Assembly: GCA_011046015.1 (NCBI GenBank)
Contig: DSBO01000132.1
Coordinates: 1-20,391, forward strand
Source: Thioalkalivibrio sp.
GTDB lineage: Bacteria > Pseudomonadota > Gammaproteobacteria > SpSt-1174
Direction: 5' to 3'
DNA: 20,391 nucleotides
Every line of letters starts with the position of its first letter. Position 1 is the first letter of the stretch. The translations under genes and the position numbers were made by a program. Below the pieces are notes generated by a model. That model ran no database searches, was not told where the DNA came from, and worked only from the letters and a program-made list of their open reading frames with translations. This document shows, in pieces, positions 1-5,911 of the stretch.

Positions 1-95
1 CACCGGTAGTTGGCGGTGATGAACTCGAGCCCCTGACGCGCCAGGAAGTGACGCGCGTCCTGCTCGGCCTCCGTGCCGTGATGTGTCCCGGGCAT
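1..95 (-). CDS. yraN: YraN-family (UPF0102) protein, N-terminal part
   Basis: This is the beginning of a gene that runs off the left edge; only about 31 codons are visible. The reverse strand reads from ATG at 95: MPGTHHGTEAEQDARHFLAR, then a segment ending in ITANYR. The AE..A..FL...G pattern followed by NYR is the typical start of the YraN/UPF0102 family. That family has an endonuclease-like fold, but its cellular role is not firmly established. The start lies two bases after the lpoA stop codon, so the two genes are almost certainly co-transcribed. The lpoA-yraN order is the one known from E. coli and Pseudomonas. The catalytic-like acidic residues of the fold would lie outside the window and cannot be judged. 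Confidence 0.85.
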   Translation of the reverse strand, partial: MPGTHHGTEAEQDARHFLARQGLEFITANYR

Positions 96-97
96 GC

Positions 98-2020
98 CTA
101 CTCGTCGGCGAGCTTGGCTTCCGCCGGTGCCTCGCTGGTGGCGAGTGCGCGCGGGCGGCCGTTGACGAACTGCGCCCACTTGAGCTCGCGGTGCATCCAC
201 CCCTTTGCATCGATGTAGAGGTTACCCGTCAGGCCCTCGTAGCGCTCGTAGTCGCGTTCCTTGAGGCGGCGCAGGTAGGGCACGACGCGGTAGGCGTCAT
301 GGCCCAGCGCCAGCAGCCGTGGCTGGCGCGCCACGCTGGCCGGCACGGTGGCCTGGATCGTCCGGTAGCGCTCGGAAGGTCGCTCGAGGTTGTCCAGCAG
401 CCAGGGGATGTCGCTGAAGATCACCCCGTTCAGGTCGCTGTCGGCGCGGGTGTCGATGCGCCCGGCAAAGCTGTGCGAGGTGGCGTACACGGGCAGGTCC
501 GAGGCGCGCAGGAAATCGAGCTGGGGGCGCAGCAGGCGGGCCTCCCGCGGCGTGGCGGCCATGAAGACCATGTCGACGTCGCGCCGGCGGCGCGGTTCGA
601 AGTGCACGTCGCGCTTGATGATGTTGCGCACCTGGGTGTAGCGCGCCTGGCTGTCGTTGAGCCGTAATGCACGCTTGATCGCGGGCTGGAAATCGGCCTC
701 GCTCGGCAGGTAGGTCTCGGTCGCTAGCACGGTGCCGCCGAGTTCTTCCAGGCGGCCGCGGAAGGCCTCCGCCAGACGTTCGCCCCACTCACCCTGGGGC
801 ACCAGGACGATGGCGTTACTGTGCCCGTCCAGCGAGGCGCGTTCCGCGGCCTGGCGGGCCTCGTCCTCGGGCAGCAGACCGAACTGGTAGAAGTTGTCCG
901 GGGTCTCCAGTCTGTCGTCGACGTAGTTGAGGCCGAGCACCGGGATGGGGAGTTGGCGATTGCGGCCGATGGCCGCGAGCGCGGCCTTGTCGAAGGGGCC
1001 GATCACGAACTCGGCACCCTGTTCGATGGCCAGGTCGTAGAAGGCCATCGCCTCGCTCGCGCGCTCGGCAATGTCATAGATGCGCAACTGCGGACGGTCG
1101 TCGGGATTCTCTTCCTGGTACCAGGCGGCGAGGATGCCCTGCAGCAGACTCTGGCCGACGACCTCGTAGCGGCCGGACAGCGGCAGCATGAGGGCGATCT
1201 GCTTCGGGTAGGTCGCGTACTCTCGCCACTGGGCGCGCAGGTCGGGCAGTATCGCGCCTGTGGCGGGGTGACCCGGGTAGGCGGCCTGCCAGCGCCCGAG
1301 TTCCGCCTCCAGCGCGGCCGGTTTGGGCGGCGTGGTACGCGAGATGTAGGCCAGGTGCAGCCAGCCGCGAATCTCCCGGTCACGGGTCTCGTTGGCCCAG
1401 CTGTACAGATCGAAGCTGGAGGCCAGCGTGAGATCTTCCCACAGCAGCGCGAGATTGGCCTGCTGTTGTTCGGGTGTCGCCAGTCGGGTCTGCACGTCCA
1501 GGCGCGCCTGCGTGCCCTCGATGCCCTTGCCGGTGGCGAAGAGGGCATCGGCCCGGGTGCTGAGGATGTCGATCTGCAGCCGGCCAGGCAGCGCGTCCAC
1601 GACCCTGGGCAGTTTCTCCAGCGCCTCGTTGGGGCGCCGTTCCACCAGCAGGATGTGCGCCTCGGTCAGGCGCAGGCGGGCCAGCCCGGCGGCATTGAGT
1701 TTCCGCTCGTCGACCTGGCTCAGGTATGCTTTGGCCTGCGGCAGCGAGTCGGGCGTGGCGGCCGCATCGGCGGCGAACATGAGGTATTCCTCGCGCAGCG
1801 GCGAGCGGCTGCCCGCGGCCAGATCGGCATAATACCGGGCGGCGCGTTCACGTTCGCCGGCGGCGACCAGGCGTTCGCCCTCCAGGCGGGCGGCTTCCGG
1901 GTCGGCCGTGCGCTGGGGCACGGTCTCGCAGCCGCTCACGGCCAGCGCGAGGATCAGCAGCATGACCAACCGGGAAATCAGTCGGGAAGAATACATGCGG
2001 GTAAGAGGATGCAATTCCAT
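98..2020 (-). CDS. lpoA: LpoA, outer-membrane lipoprotein activator of PBP1A
   Basis: A 640-residue lipoprotein of the LpoA (YraM) family. In E. coli LpoA reaches from the outer membrane through the peptidoglycan and stimulates the bifunctional synthase PBP1A (MrcA). The N-terminus is a signal peptide with a hydrophobic stretch at residues 18-29 and a lipobox ending in VSGC (Cys31). Residues 40-270 are helical and TPR-like. From about residue 273 (QIALMLPLSGRYEVVG) a periplasmic-binding-protein-like domain begins, which matches the two-domain layout of the family. A second possible start is the methionine at residue 9 (position 1996), which would give a more usual signal peptide length. Neither start has a clear Shine-Dalgarno sequence. 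A good sigma70-type promoter lies upstream at 2061-2089. yraN follows at once. Family assignment is firm; the exact start is not. Confidence 0.93.
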   Translation of the reverse strand: MELHPLTRMYSSRLISRLVMLLILALAVSGCETVPQRTADPEAARLEGERLVAAGERERAARYYADLAAGSRSPLREEYLMFAADAAATPDSLPQAKAYLSQVDERKLNAAGLARLRLTEAHILLVERRPNEALEKLPRVVDALPGRLQIDILSTRADALFATGKGIEGTQARLDVQTRLATPEQQQANLALLWEDLTLASSFDLYSWANETRDREIRGWLHLAYISRTTPPKPAALEAELGRWQAAYPGHPATGAILPDLRAQWREYATYPKQIALMLPLSGRYEVVGQSLLQGILAAWYQEENPDDRPQLRIYDIAERASEAMAFYDLAIEQGAEFVIGPFDKAALAAIGRNRQLPIPVLGLNYVDDRLETPDNFYQFGLLPEDEARQAAERASLDGHSNAIVLVPQGEWGERLAEAFRGRLEELGGTVLATETYLPSEADFQPAIKRALRLNDSQARYTQVRNIIKRDVHFEPRRRRDVDMVFMAATPREARLLRPQLDFLRASDLPVYATSHSFAGRIDTRADSDLNGVIFSDIPWLLDNLERPSERYRTIQATVPASVARQPRLLALGHDAYRVVPYLRRLKERDYERYEGLTGNLYIDAKGWMHRELKWAQFVNGRPRALATSEAPAEAKLADE

Positions 2021-2049
2021 AGAGGGCGCTCACGCCAGGCCTGTCCTGA

Positions 2050-2928
2050 ATGAGCGTGCCAGTATCTTGGCTGGAACCAGACGTGTCAATTGAACAGGGC
2101 ACGCTTTACGTAGTTGCCACGCCGATCGGCAATCTCGCTGACATCAGCCAGCGCGCCCTCGATACGCTGGCCGGCGTCGCCTGCATCGCCGCCGAGGATA
2201 CGCGACACACCGCGCGCCTGCTTGCGCACTTCGGTATCGCGACGCCGCAGCTCTCGCTGCACGAGCACAACGAGGAGGCGCGTGCAGCCGAACTGGTGCG
2301 GCGGCTTCAGGCGGGCGATTCCATCGCGCTGGTGTCGGATGCCGGCACGCCGCTGATCAGCGATCCCGGCTATCGCCTGGTGCGCGAGGCGCGGGCTGCG
2401 GGGCTTGCCGTGGTGCCGGTGCCGGGGCCCAGCGCGCTCGTCGCCGCGCTGTCGGTGAGTGGTCTGCCGACCGACCGGTTCGCCTTCGAGGGTTTTCCCG
2501 CGCCCAGGGCGATGGCGCGGCGCCGGCAGTTCGAGGCCCTGCGCGCGGAATCGCGCACGCTGGTGTTCTACGAGTCCAGCCATCGCGTGGCGGCAAGTCT
2601 CGCCGACATGTGCGCGATATTCGGCGATACGCGCGAGGCGGTGGTGGCGCGCGAGCTCACCAAGGCCTTCGAGCAGGTGCAGGCCGGAACGCTGGCCGAA
2701 CTCGTGGACTGGCTGGCGGCCGACGCCAACCGCGAGCGGGGCGAGTTCGTGATCATGGTGGCGGGGCAGCGAGTCGAGCCCGGGATGGCCGATGAGGGCG
2801 AGGCGCGTCGGGTGCTGGCACTGCTGCTGGCCGAGCTGCCCGTCAAGACAGCGACGCGGCTGGCCGCCGAGCTGCTGGATCAGCCGCGCAATGCACTCTA
2901 TGATCTGGCGTTGAGTATGAAAAAGTAG
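2050..2928 (+). CDS. rsmI: RsmI, 16S rRNA C1402 2'-O-methyltransferase
   Basis: A 292-residue SAM-dependent methyltransferase of the tetrapyrrole methylase fold. RsmI puts the 2'-O-methyl group on C1402 in the decoding centre of 16S rRNA. Visible signatures are TPIGNLADIS at residues 24-33, AAEDTRHT near 47-54, SDAGTPLISDPG at 96-107, VPGPSALVAALS at 124-135 and FYESSHR near 173. The length and the C-terminal ELP.K.A..LAAEL segment agree with E. coli RsmI (286 residues). The gene diverges from lpoA with only 29 bases between the annotated starts. A GTG at 2083 (VSIEQGTLYVV) is an alternative start that would leave room for the lpoA promoter. Neither start has a convincing ribosome binding site. 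The partner enzyme for the same nucleotide, RsmH, is encoded at 4692-5627. Confidence 0.95.
   Translation: MSVPVSWLEPDVSIEQGTLYVVATPIGNLADISQRALDTLAGVACIAAEDTRHTARLLAHFGIATPQLSLHEHNEEARAAELVRRLQAGDSIALVSDAGTPLISDPGYRLVREARAAGLAVVPVPGPSALVAALSVSGLPTDRFAFEGFPAPRAMARRRQFEALRAESRTLVFYESSHRVAASLADMCAIFGDTREAVVARELTKAFEQVQAGTLAELVDWLAADANRERGEFVIMVAGQRVEPGMADEGEARRVLALLLAELPVKTATRLAAELLDQPRNALYDLALSMKK
2061..2089 (-). promoter_or_regulatory. Predicted sigma70-type promoter of lpoA
   Basis: Read on the - strand, a perfect -35 hexamer TTGACA (2089-2084) is followed by exactly 17 bases and a -10 hexamer GATACT (2066-2061, 4 of 6 matches). The expected transcript start is near 2054, giving a leader of about 34 bases to the ATG at 2020 or about 58 to the ATG at 1996. 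The element lies within the 5' coding part of rsmI if rsmI starts at 2050. It is predicted by eye only. Confidence 0.65.
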
Positions 2929-2959
2929 CGCCTTCCGGTAAGCGGCAGGCCATCACAAA

Positions 2960-2979
2960 ATCGCCCGTACGAAGGCGAT
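2960..2979. other. Small inverted repeat after rsmI
   Basis: The 121-base gap between rsmI and the next gene holds the inverted repeat ATCGCC / GGCGAT (six pairs, eight-base loop). No run of T follows it, so it is a poor candidate for an intrinsic terminator. I see no strong promoter in this gap. It may just be a chance hairpin. Confidence 0.25.
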
Positions 2980-3049
2980 AGATTGGATTCTTATACAGGG
3001 CCGGCGCGGGCCAGCCGTGCATCGTGCCACTACCGCCTGAGGATTACCG

Positions 3050-3538
3050 ATGTCCGATCGAGAGCTCGAGAGTAACTTCAACGAAGGCAAGCGCTTCTTC
3101 AATATCCGCAACTACGACGTGGCCGTGGAGTTTTTTCGCGAATGTGCGGAGAACTCGGGCCGTGAAGATCCGTACTACAACCGCTATCGCTCCTGGCTCG
3201 GTCTCGCCCAGGCCTTCTCGGGCGACATGGGGGGCGTGGTGCTGTGCCGCGTGGTGGCCAAGGAGGAAGGGCGCGACCCCGAAGTGCTCGTGAACCTGGC
3301 CAAGGCAGAGCTCACGCAGCGCAATCGTGCCAAGGCCCTCGACGCCCTGCAGGCGGCTCGCAAGATCAATCCGCACGTCCCGGAGATCGGCGAACTGATT
3401 GCGCGCCTCGATCGTCGTCGCAAGCCGGCGATACCGTTCCTGTCGCGCAACAACATCGTCAATCGGGTGATCGGCAAGGCGACCTACGAGTTCCAGCGCC
3501 GCCGGGACCTGAAGAAAAGCCCCGCCTCCGAGTCCTGA
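3050..3538 (+). CDS. TPR-like protein of unknown function
   Basis: A 162-residue, soluble-looking protein that I do not recognise as a named family. It has no signal peptide or membrane segment. Residues 7-36 (FNEGKRFFNIRNYDVAVEFF), about 41-75 and about 77-109 (VLVNLAKAELTQRNRAKALD) read as helical pairs of tetratricopeptide type, which usually mediate protein-protein contact. The C-terminus is strongly basic: RRRKPAIPFLSRNN at residues 122-135 and a QRRRDLKK tail. The start is well placed, with TGAGGA at 3038-3043 ahead of the ATG. The stop lies just before the rnpB promoter, so the gene is probably transcribed separately or read through into rnpB. To my knowledge Pseudomonas has no gene at this spot between rsmI and rnpB. 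Base composition resembles the neighbours, so recent transfer is not evident. Confidence 0.85.
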   Translation: MSDRELESNFNEGKRFFNIRNYDVAVEFFRECAENSGREDPYYNRYRSWLGLAQAFSGDMGGVVLCRVVAKEEGRDPEVLVNLAKAELTQRNRAKALDALQAARKINPHVPEIGELIARLDRRRKPAIPFLSRNNIVNRVIGKATYEFQRRRDLKKSPASES

Positions 3539-3541
3539 ATC

Positions 3542-3550
3542 TGTTAAAAT
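3542..3550 (+). promoter_or_regulatory. Predicted extended -10 promoter of rnpB
   Basis: The element TG-T-TAAAAT combines an extended -10 dinucleotide with a hexamer matching TATAAT at five of six positions. It ends seven bases before the 5' end of the RNase P RNA predicted from helix P1 (3558). No good -35 hexamer is present at the usual distance, which fits an extended -10 promoter. The discriminator CGCG right after the hexamer is GC-rich, a feature known from stringently controlled stable-RNA promoters. Confidence 0.6.
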
Positions 3551-3557
3551 CGCGTTC

Positions 3558-3908
3558 GGGAGTCGGCCGGACGGTCGCTGCACGTTTTGCGTGTGGAGGA
3601 AAGTCCGGGCTCCGCAGGGCAGGGTGCCAGGTAACGCCTGGGCGGCGAAAGCCGACGGAAAGTGCCACAGAAAACATACCGCCGATGGCCTCTCGGGGCA
3701 CAGGCAAGGGTGAAAAGGTGCGGTAAGAGCGCACCGCGCGGGTGGCAACACGCCGCGGCACGGTAAACCCCACCCGGAGCAAGGCCAAATAGGGGTGCAT
3801 TGGTGTGGCCCGCATCGCACCCGGGTAGGCCGCTACAGGCGCGTGGCGACGCGCGTCGCAGATGAATGATCGTCCTCGACAGAACCCGGCTTACAGGCCG
3901 GCTCCCCC
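3558..3908 (+). ncRNA. rnpB: RNase P RNA, bacterial type A
   Basis: This is the catalytic RNA of RNase P, which removes 5' leaders from precursor tRNAs. Conserved core blocks are present in order: GAGGAAAGTCCGGGCTCC at 3596-3613, the GGTGCCAGGTAACGCC block around 3623, GGTGCGGTAAGAGCGCACCG around 3717-3736, the GGAGCAAGGCCAAATAGGGG block near 3776, AGATGAATGAT at 3860-3870 and ACAGAACCCGGCTTA at 3879-3893. The ends are fixed by helix P1, where 3558-3568 pairs with 3896-3906 (11 pairs including one G-U). The GGU that binds the tRNA CCA end in loop L15 is at 3802-3804. The architecture closely follows E. coli rnpB, with a shortened P3 region. About 350 nucleotides is slightly shorter than the E. 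coli RNA. A conserved neighbour of mraZ in Pseudomonas-like genomes. Confidence 0.97.
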
Positions 3909-3916
3909 CTTATTTT
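3886..3916 (+). terminator. Possible intrinsic terminator at the 3' end of rnpB
   Basis: CCGGC (3886-3890) can pair with GCCGG (3897-3901), followed by a C run and TTATTTT at 3910-3916. The same bases also form helices of the mature RNase P RNA, so the terminator would overlap the gene. The stem is short and the T run is interrupted and distant, so this is a weak call. Confidence 0.25.
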
Positions 3917-4147
3917 CGCTTCGCCTTCAGCATGACCCACCATTCCCCACGTGGGCAGCCGTCCGCTGCGCCACCTCCCGCGTGTGCAGCTCCTCACTTA
4001 AAGTAAGTTCTCAGATTTAACGGCCAATCGCATGAATCCTTGTGGGTTCTTGCTGGCCCCAATTGTGAACTGTTCCCCACCTTGGCAAGGTCGCGCTAAG
4101 TCGTTGTCACATAAACGGTTTTACGCTGCGGCAAACACTGTTTTCCC
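3917..4147. other. Gene-free spacer between rnpB and the mraZ promoter
   Basis: About 230 bases with no credible coding frame and visibly more A and T than the flanks. Visible structure includes a 10-base palindrome CCCACGTGGG at 3946-3955, a small hairpin ACTTA-AAG-TAAGT at 3996-4008, and a near-palindrome ACCTTGGCAAGGT at 4079-4091. The octamer TTCCCCAC occurs twice, at 3943-3950 and 4073-4080. Read on the other strand, its GTGGGG resembles the MraZ box core. I recognise no tRNA or known small RNA here. Confidence 0.5.
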
Positions 4148-4176
4148 TTGACAATACCCCGGTTGGCGACCATAGT
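4148..4176 (+). promoter_or_regulatory. Predicted sigma70-type promoter of the dcw cluster
   Basis: A perfect -35 TTGACA (4148-4153), a 17-base spacer and a -10 CATAGT (4171-4176, four of six matches) predict a start near 4183. This gives a leader of about 54 bases to the mraZ start. It corresponds in position to the mra promoter that drives the cluster in E. coli. The MraZ-type repeats begin immediately downstream of the predicted start. Confidence 0.75.
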
Positions 4177-4185
4177 GTAGGAAAG

Positions 4186-4210
4186 TGGGGGAGCGTGGGG
4201 GAGCGTGGAA
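4186..4210 (+). promoter_or_regulatory. MraZ operator: three TGGGN-type boxes at 10-bp spacing
   Basis: TGGGG (4186-4190), TGGGG (4196-4200) and a weaker TGGAA (4206-4210) are each separated by the same five bases GAGCG where complete. MraZ is known to bind direct repeats of TGGGN separated by five bases in its own promoter region and to repress the cluster. The boxes lie at about +4 to +28 of the predicted transcript. The third copy departs from the consensus in its last G, so it may bind weakly. Confidence 0.85.
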
Positions 4211-4218
4211 TTTTTCCC

Positions 4219-4234
4219 CCGCCTGAGGAGGCGG
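4219..4234 (+). promoter_or_regulatory. Hairpin over the mraZ ribosome binding site
   Basis: CCGCCT (4219-4224) and AGGCGG (4229-4234) form a perfect six-pair GC-rich stem around the loop GAGG (4225-4228). The Shine-Dalgarno sequence GAGGAGG (4225-4231) occupies the loop and the start of the 3' arm, with the TTG start five bases further on. A competing pairing, GGGGGA (4197-4202) with TCCCCC (4215-4220), would use part of the same arm. Regulation by this structure is inferred only from the sequence. Confidence 0.5.
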
Positions 4235-4236
4235 TG

Positions 4237-4689
4237 TTGTTTCGAGGGGTTAACAACCTGAATCTGGACGCCAAGGGTCGCGTAGCGATCCCGGCGCGCT
4301 ATCGCGATCGTCTCGCCGAGACGGCCGAAGGCCGGCTCGTGGTGACGGTGGATCGCGATGGTTGTCTCCTGCTGTACCCCTTCCCCGAATGGGAGCGCAT
4401 CGAGCAGGCGCTCATGTCCCGTCCCAACATGGACAAGCAGGTGCGCCGTCTGCAGCGCCTGCTGCTCGGTCATGCCACTGAATGCGATCTGGATTCCCAG
4501 GGGCGCATCCTGCTGCCGACCCCGCTGCGCGAGTTCGCCGGTCTCGACAAGAAGGCCGTGCTCGTGGGGCAGGGCAACAAGTTCGAGCTCTGGGACGAGG
4601 AAACCTGGATTGGCCAGCGTGATGCCTGGCTCAAGGAAGAAGAGGAATCCGGCGAACTCAGTGCAGCGCTCGAGTCGCTGTTGCTCTGA
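4237..4689 (+). CDS. mraZ: MraZ, transcriptional repressor of the dcw cluster
   Basis: A 150-residue AbrB-fold DNA-binding protein that represses its own promoter and the downstream division and cell wall genes. Two AbrB-like halves each carry the D-x-x-G-R signature: DAKGR at residues 11-15 and DSQGR at 86-90. RRLQRLLLGHATECDLD and GQGNKFELWDEETW are family-typical. The frame is open further upstream to a GTG at 4195, but that start lies inside the operator and would add about 14 residues unlike the family. The TTG at 4237 gives an N-terminus reading MFRGV, like the MFRG of E. coli MraZ, and the family length of about 150. GAGGAGG at 4225-4231 sits five bases ahead of it. A GTG at 4234 is possible but too close to the Shine-Dalgarno sequence. 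rsmH follows after two bases. Confidence 0.93.
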   Translation: MFRGVNNLNLDAKGRVAIPARYRDRLAETAEGRLVVTVDRDGCLLLYPFPEWERIEQALMSRPNMDKQVRRLQRLLLGHATECDLDSQGRILLPTPLREFAGLDKKAVLVGQGNKFELWDEETWIGQRDAWLKEEEESGELSAALESLLL

Positions 4690-4691
4690 CC

Positions 4692-5627
4692 ATGGCCACC
4701 CAGCACGAACATCGCTCGGTGCTGCTGGATGCAGCCATCGATGCGCTCAATATCCGGGCCGAGGGGGTTTACGTCGATGGCACCTTCGGTCGCGGAGGGC
4801 ACAGCGCCGCGATACTCGAGCGCCTGGGGCCGCGCGGTCGCCTGCTGGGATTCGACAAGGATCCGGCGGCGATCACGGTGGCCCGCGAGCGTTTCGGTCA
4901 GGATGCACGATTTTCGATTACACACGGGTCATTCGTGATGATGGCGGACGTGGTGGAGCAGGGAGGGCTGACGGGCAAGGTTGACGGGGTGCTTCTGGAC
5001 CTCGGCGTCTCGTCGCCGCAGCTCGACGATGTCGCCCGCGGCTTCAGCTTCATGCAGGACGGCCCGCTCGACATGCGCATGAACCCCGAGGAGGGCGAGT
5101 CGGCCGCCGACTGGCTGGCACATGCCGACGAAAAGGTGATTGCGGACGTCCTCTGGCAGTACGGTGAGGAGCGGTTTTCACGGCGCATCGCCCGTGCGGT
5201 GGTCGAGACGCGCGCCGAGTCCCCGCTGCGCACCACGCAGGACCTGGTCCGGCTCATCGAGCAGGCGGTGCCCCGGCGCGAGAAGCACAAGCATCCGGCC
5301 ACACGCAGCTTTCAGGCTATCCGCATATTCGTAAATCGCGAATTGGCTGACCTGGAGGAATGCCTTGTTCGCGTACCGCGAATGCTGGCGGCCGGTGGTC
5401 GGCTGGTGGTGATCAGTTTTCATTCGCTGGAAGACCGCATCGTGAAGCGCTTCATGCGCGCCGAGGCGCAGGGGCGCGTCCTGCCCAGGGGGCTGCCGGT
5501 TATGGGCGAGCCCGAGGGGCGCACCCTGCGGCTGGTCGGCAAGGCCCAGCGCCCCGGCGTGGCCGAAGTGGCGAATAACCCCCGCGCGCGCAGCGCCGTG
5601 CTGCGCGTTGCGGAGCGGCTGGCATGA
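4692..5627 (+). CDS. rsmH: RsmH, 16S rRNA C1402 N4-methyltransferase
   Basis: A 311-residue SAM-dependent methyltransferase (formerly MraW) that methylates N4 of C1402 in 16S rRNA, completing m4Cm1402 together with RsmI. Recognised segments are HRSVLLDAAIDAL at residues 7-19, the SAM-binding DGTFGRGGHS at 29-38, GFDKDP at 53-58, LLDLGVSSPQLDDVARGFSF, the ATRSFQAIRIFVNRELADLE segment and the ISFHSLEDRIVKRFM segment. Length matches E. coli RsmH (313). The ATG lies two bases after the mraZ stop and lacks a strong ribosome binding site of its own, which suggests translational coupling to mraZ. Its stop overlaps the ftsL start as ATGA. No unusual features. Confidence 0.97.
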   Translation: MATQHEHRSVLLDAAIDALNIRAEGVYVDGTFGRGGHSAAILERLGPRGRLLGFDKDPAAITVARERFGQDARFSITHGSFVMMADVVEQGGLTGKVDGVLLDLGVSSPQLDDVARGFSFMQDGPLDMRMNPEEGESAADWLAHADEKVIADVLWQYGEERFSRRIARAVVETRAESPLRTTQDLVRLIEQAVPRREKHKHPATRSFQAIRIFVNRELADLEECLVRVPRMLAAGGRLVVISFHSLEDRIVKRFMRAEAQGRVLPRGLPVMGEPEGRTLRLVGKAQRPGVAEVANNPRARSAVLRVAERLA

Positions 5628-5905
5628 CCTGGCGGGTGGCCTTGCCCGGACTTCTGGCCGTGCTCGTGCTGGTAACGGCGGTGGGTGTGGTGGTGTCCAA
5701 GCACCAGAGCCGCAAGCTGTTCGTGGAGCTGGAGCGGCTCAATGCGGAGCGGGACGAGCTGAACATCGACTGGGGGCGGCTGCAGCTCGAACAGAGCACG
5801 TGGTCGACCCACGGCCGGATCGAGCAGGTGGCGCACGAGCGTCTAAACATGCGCCTGCCGAGGCCGGCGGAAATCGAGATTGTGGTGCCTGATTCGGGGC
5901 TGTGA
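5624..5905 (+). CDS. ftsL: FtsL, divisome membrane protein
   Basis: A 93-residue bitopic protein. FtsL pairs with FtsB through a coiled coil and, with FtsQ, forms the FtsQLB complex that activates FtsWI septal synthesis. Residues 6-25 form the single membrane segment. Residues 28-60 (from HQSRKLFVELERLNAERDEL on) make a leucine-zipper-like coiled coil, and RIEQVAHERLNMRLPRPAEI is the conserved membrane-distal end. The cytoplasmic N-terminus is only a few residues, shorter than that of E. coli FtsL (121 residues in total). Position between rsmH and ftsI is diagnostic, because sequence conservation in this family is low. The start overlaps the rsmH stop as ATGA. Confidence 0.93.
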   Translation: MTWRVALPGLLAVLVLVTAVGVVVSKHQSRKLFVELERLNAERDELNIDWGRLQLEQSTWSTHGRIEQVAHERLNMRLPRPAEIEIVVPDSGL

Positions 5906-5911
5906 CGAAGC

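Noticed and set aside
821..2053. 410-codon open frame on the + strand opposite lpoA
   Set aside because: It is antisense to a clear LpoA protein with lipobox and both domains, and its own translation looks random.
2929..3049. Terminator or promoter between rsmI and the TPR gene
   Set aside because: The only hairpin (2960-2979) lacks a T run, and TATACA at 2992-2997 has no matching -35 at a usable distance.
3244..3726. + strand frame running from the TPR gene into rnpB
   Set aside because: It is a shifted frame of the TPR gene continuing into a structural RNA; no credible start or family.
3044..3820. 258-codon - strand frame spanning the TPR gene and part of rnpB
   Set aside because: It crosses the conserved RNase P RNA gene and has no recognisable protein content.
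4096..4473. 125-codon - strand frame across the mraZ promoter
   Set aside because: It runs opposite mraZ and its operator and shows no protein family features.
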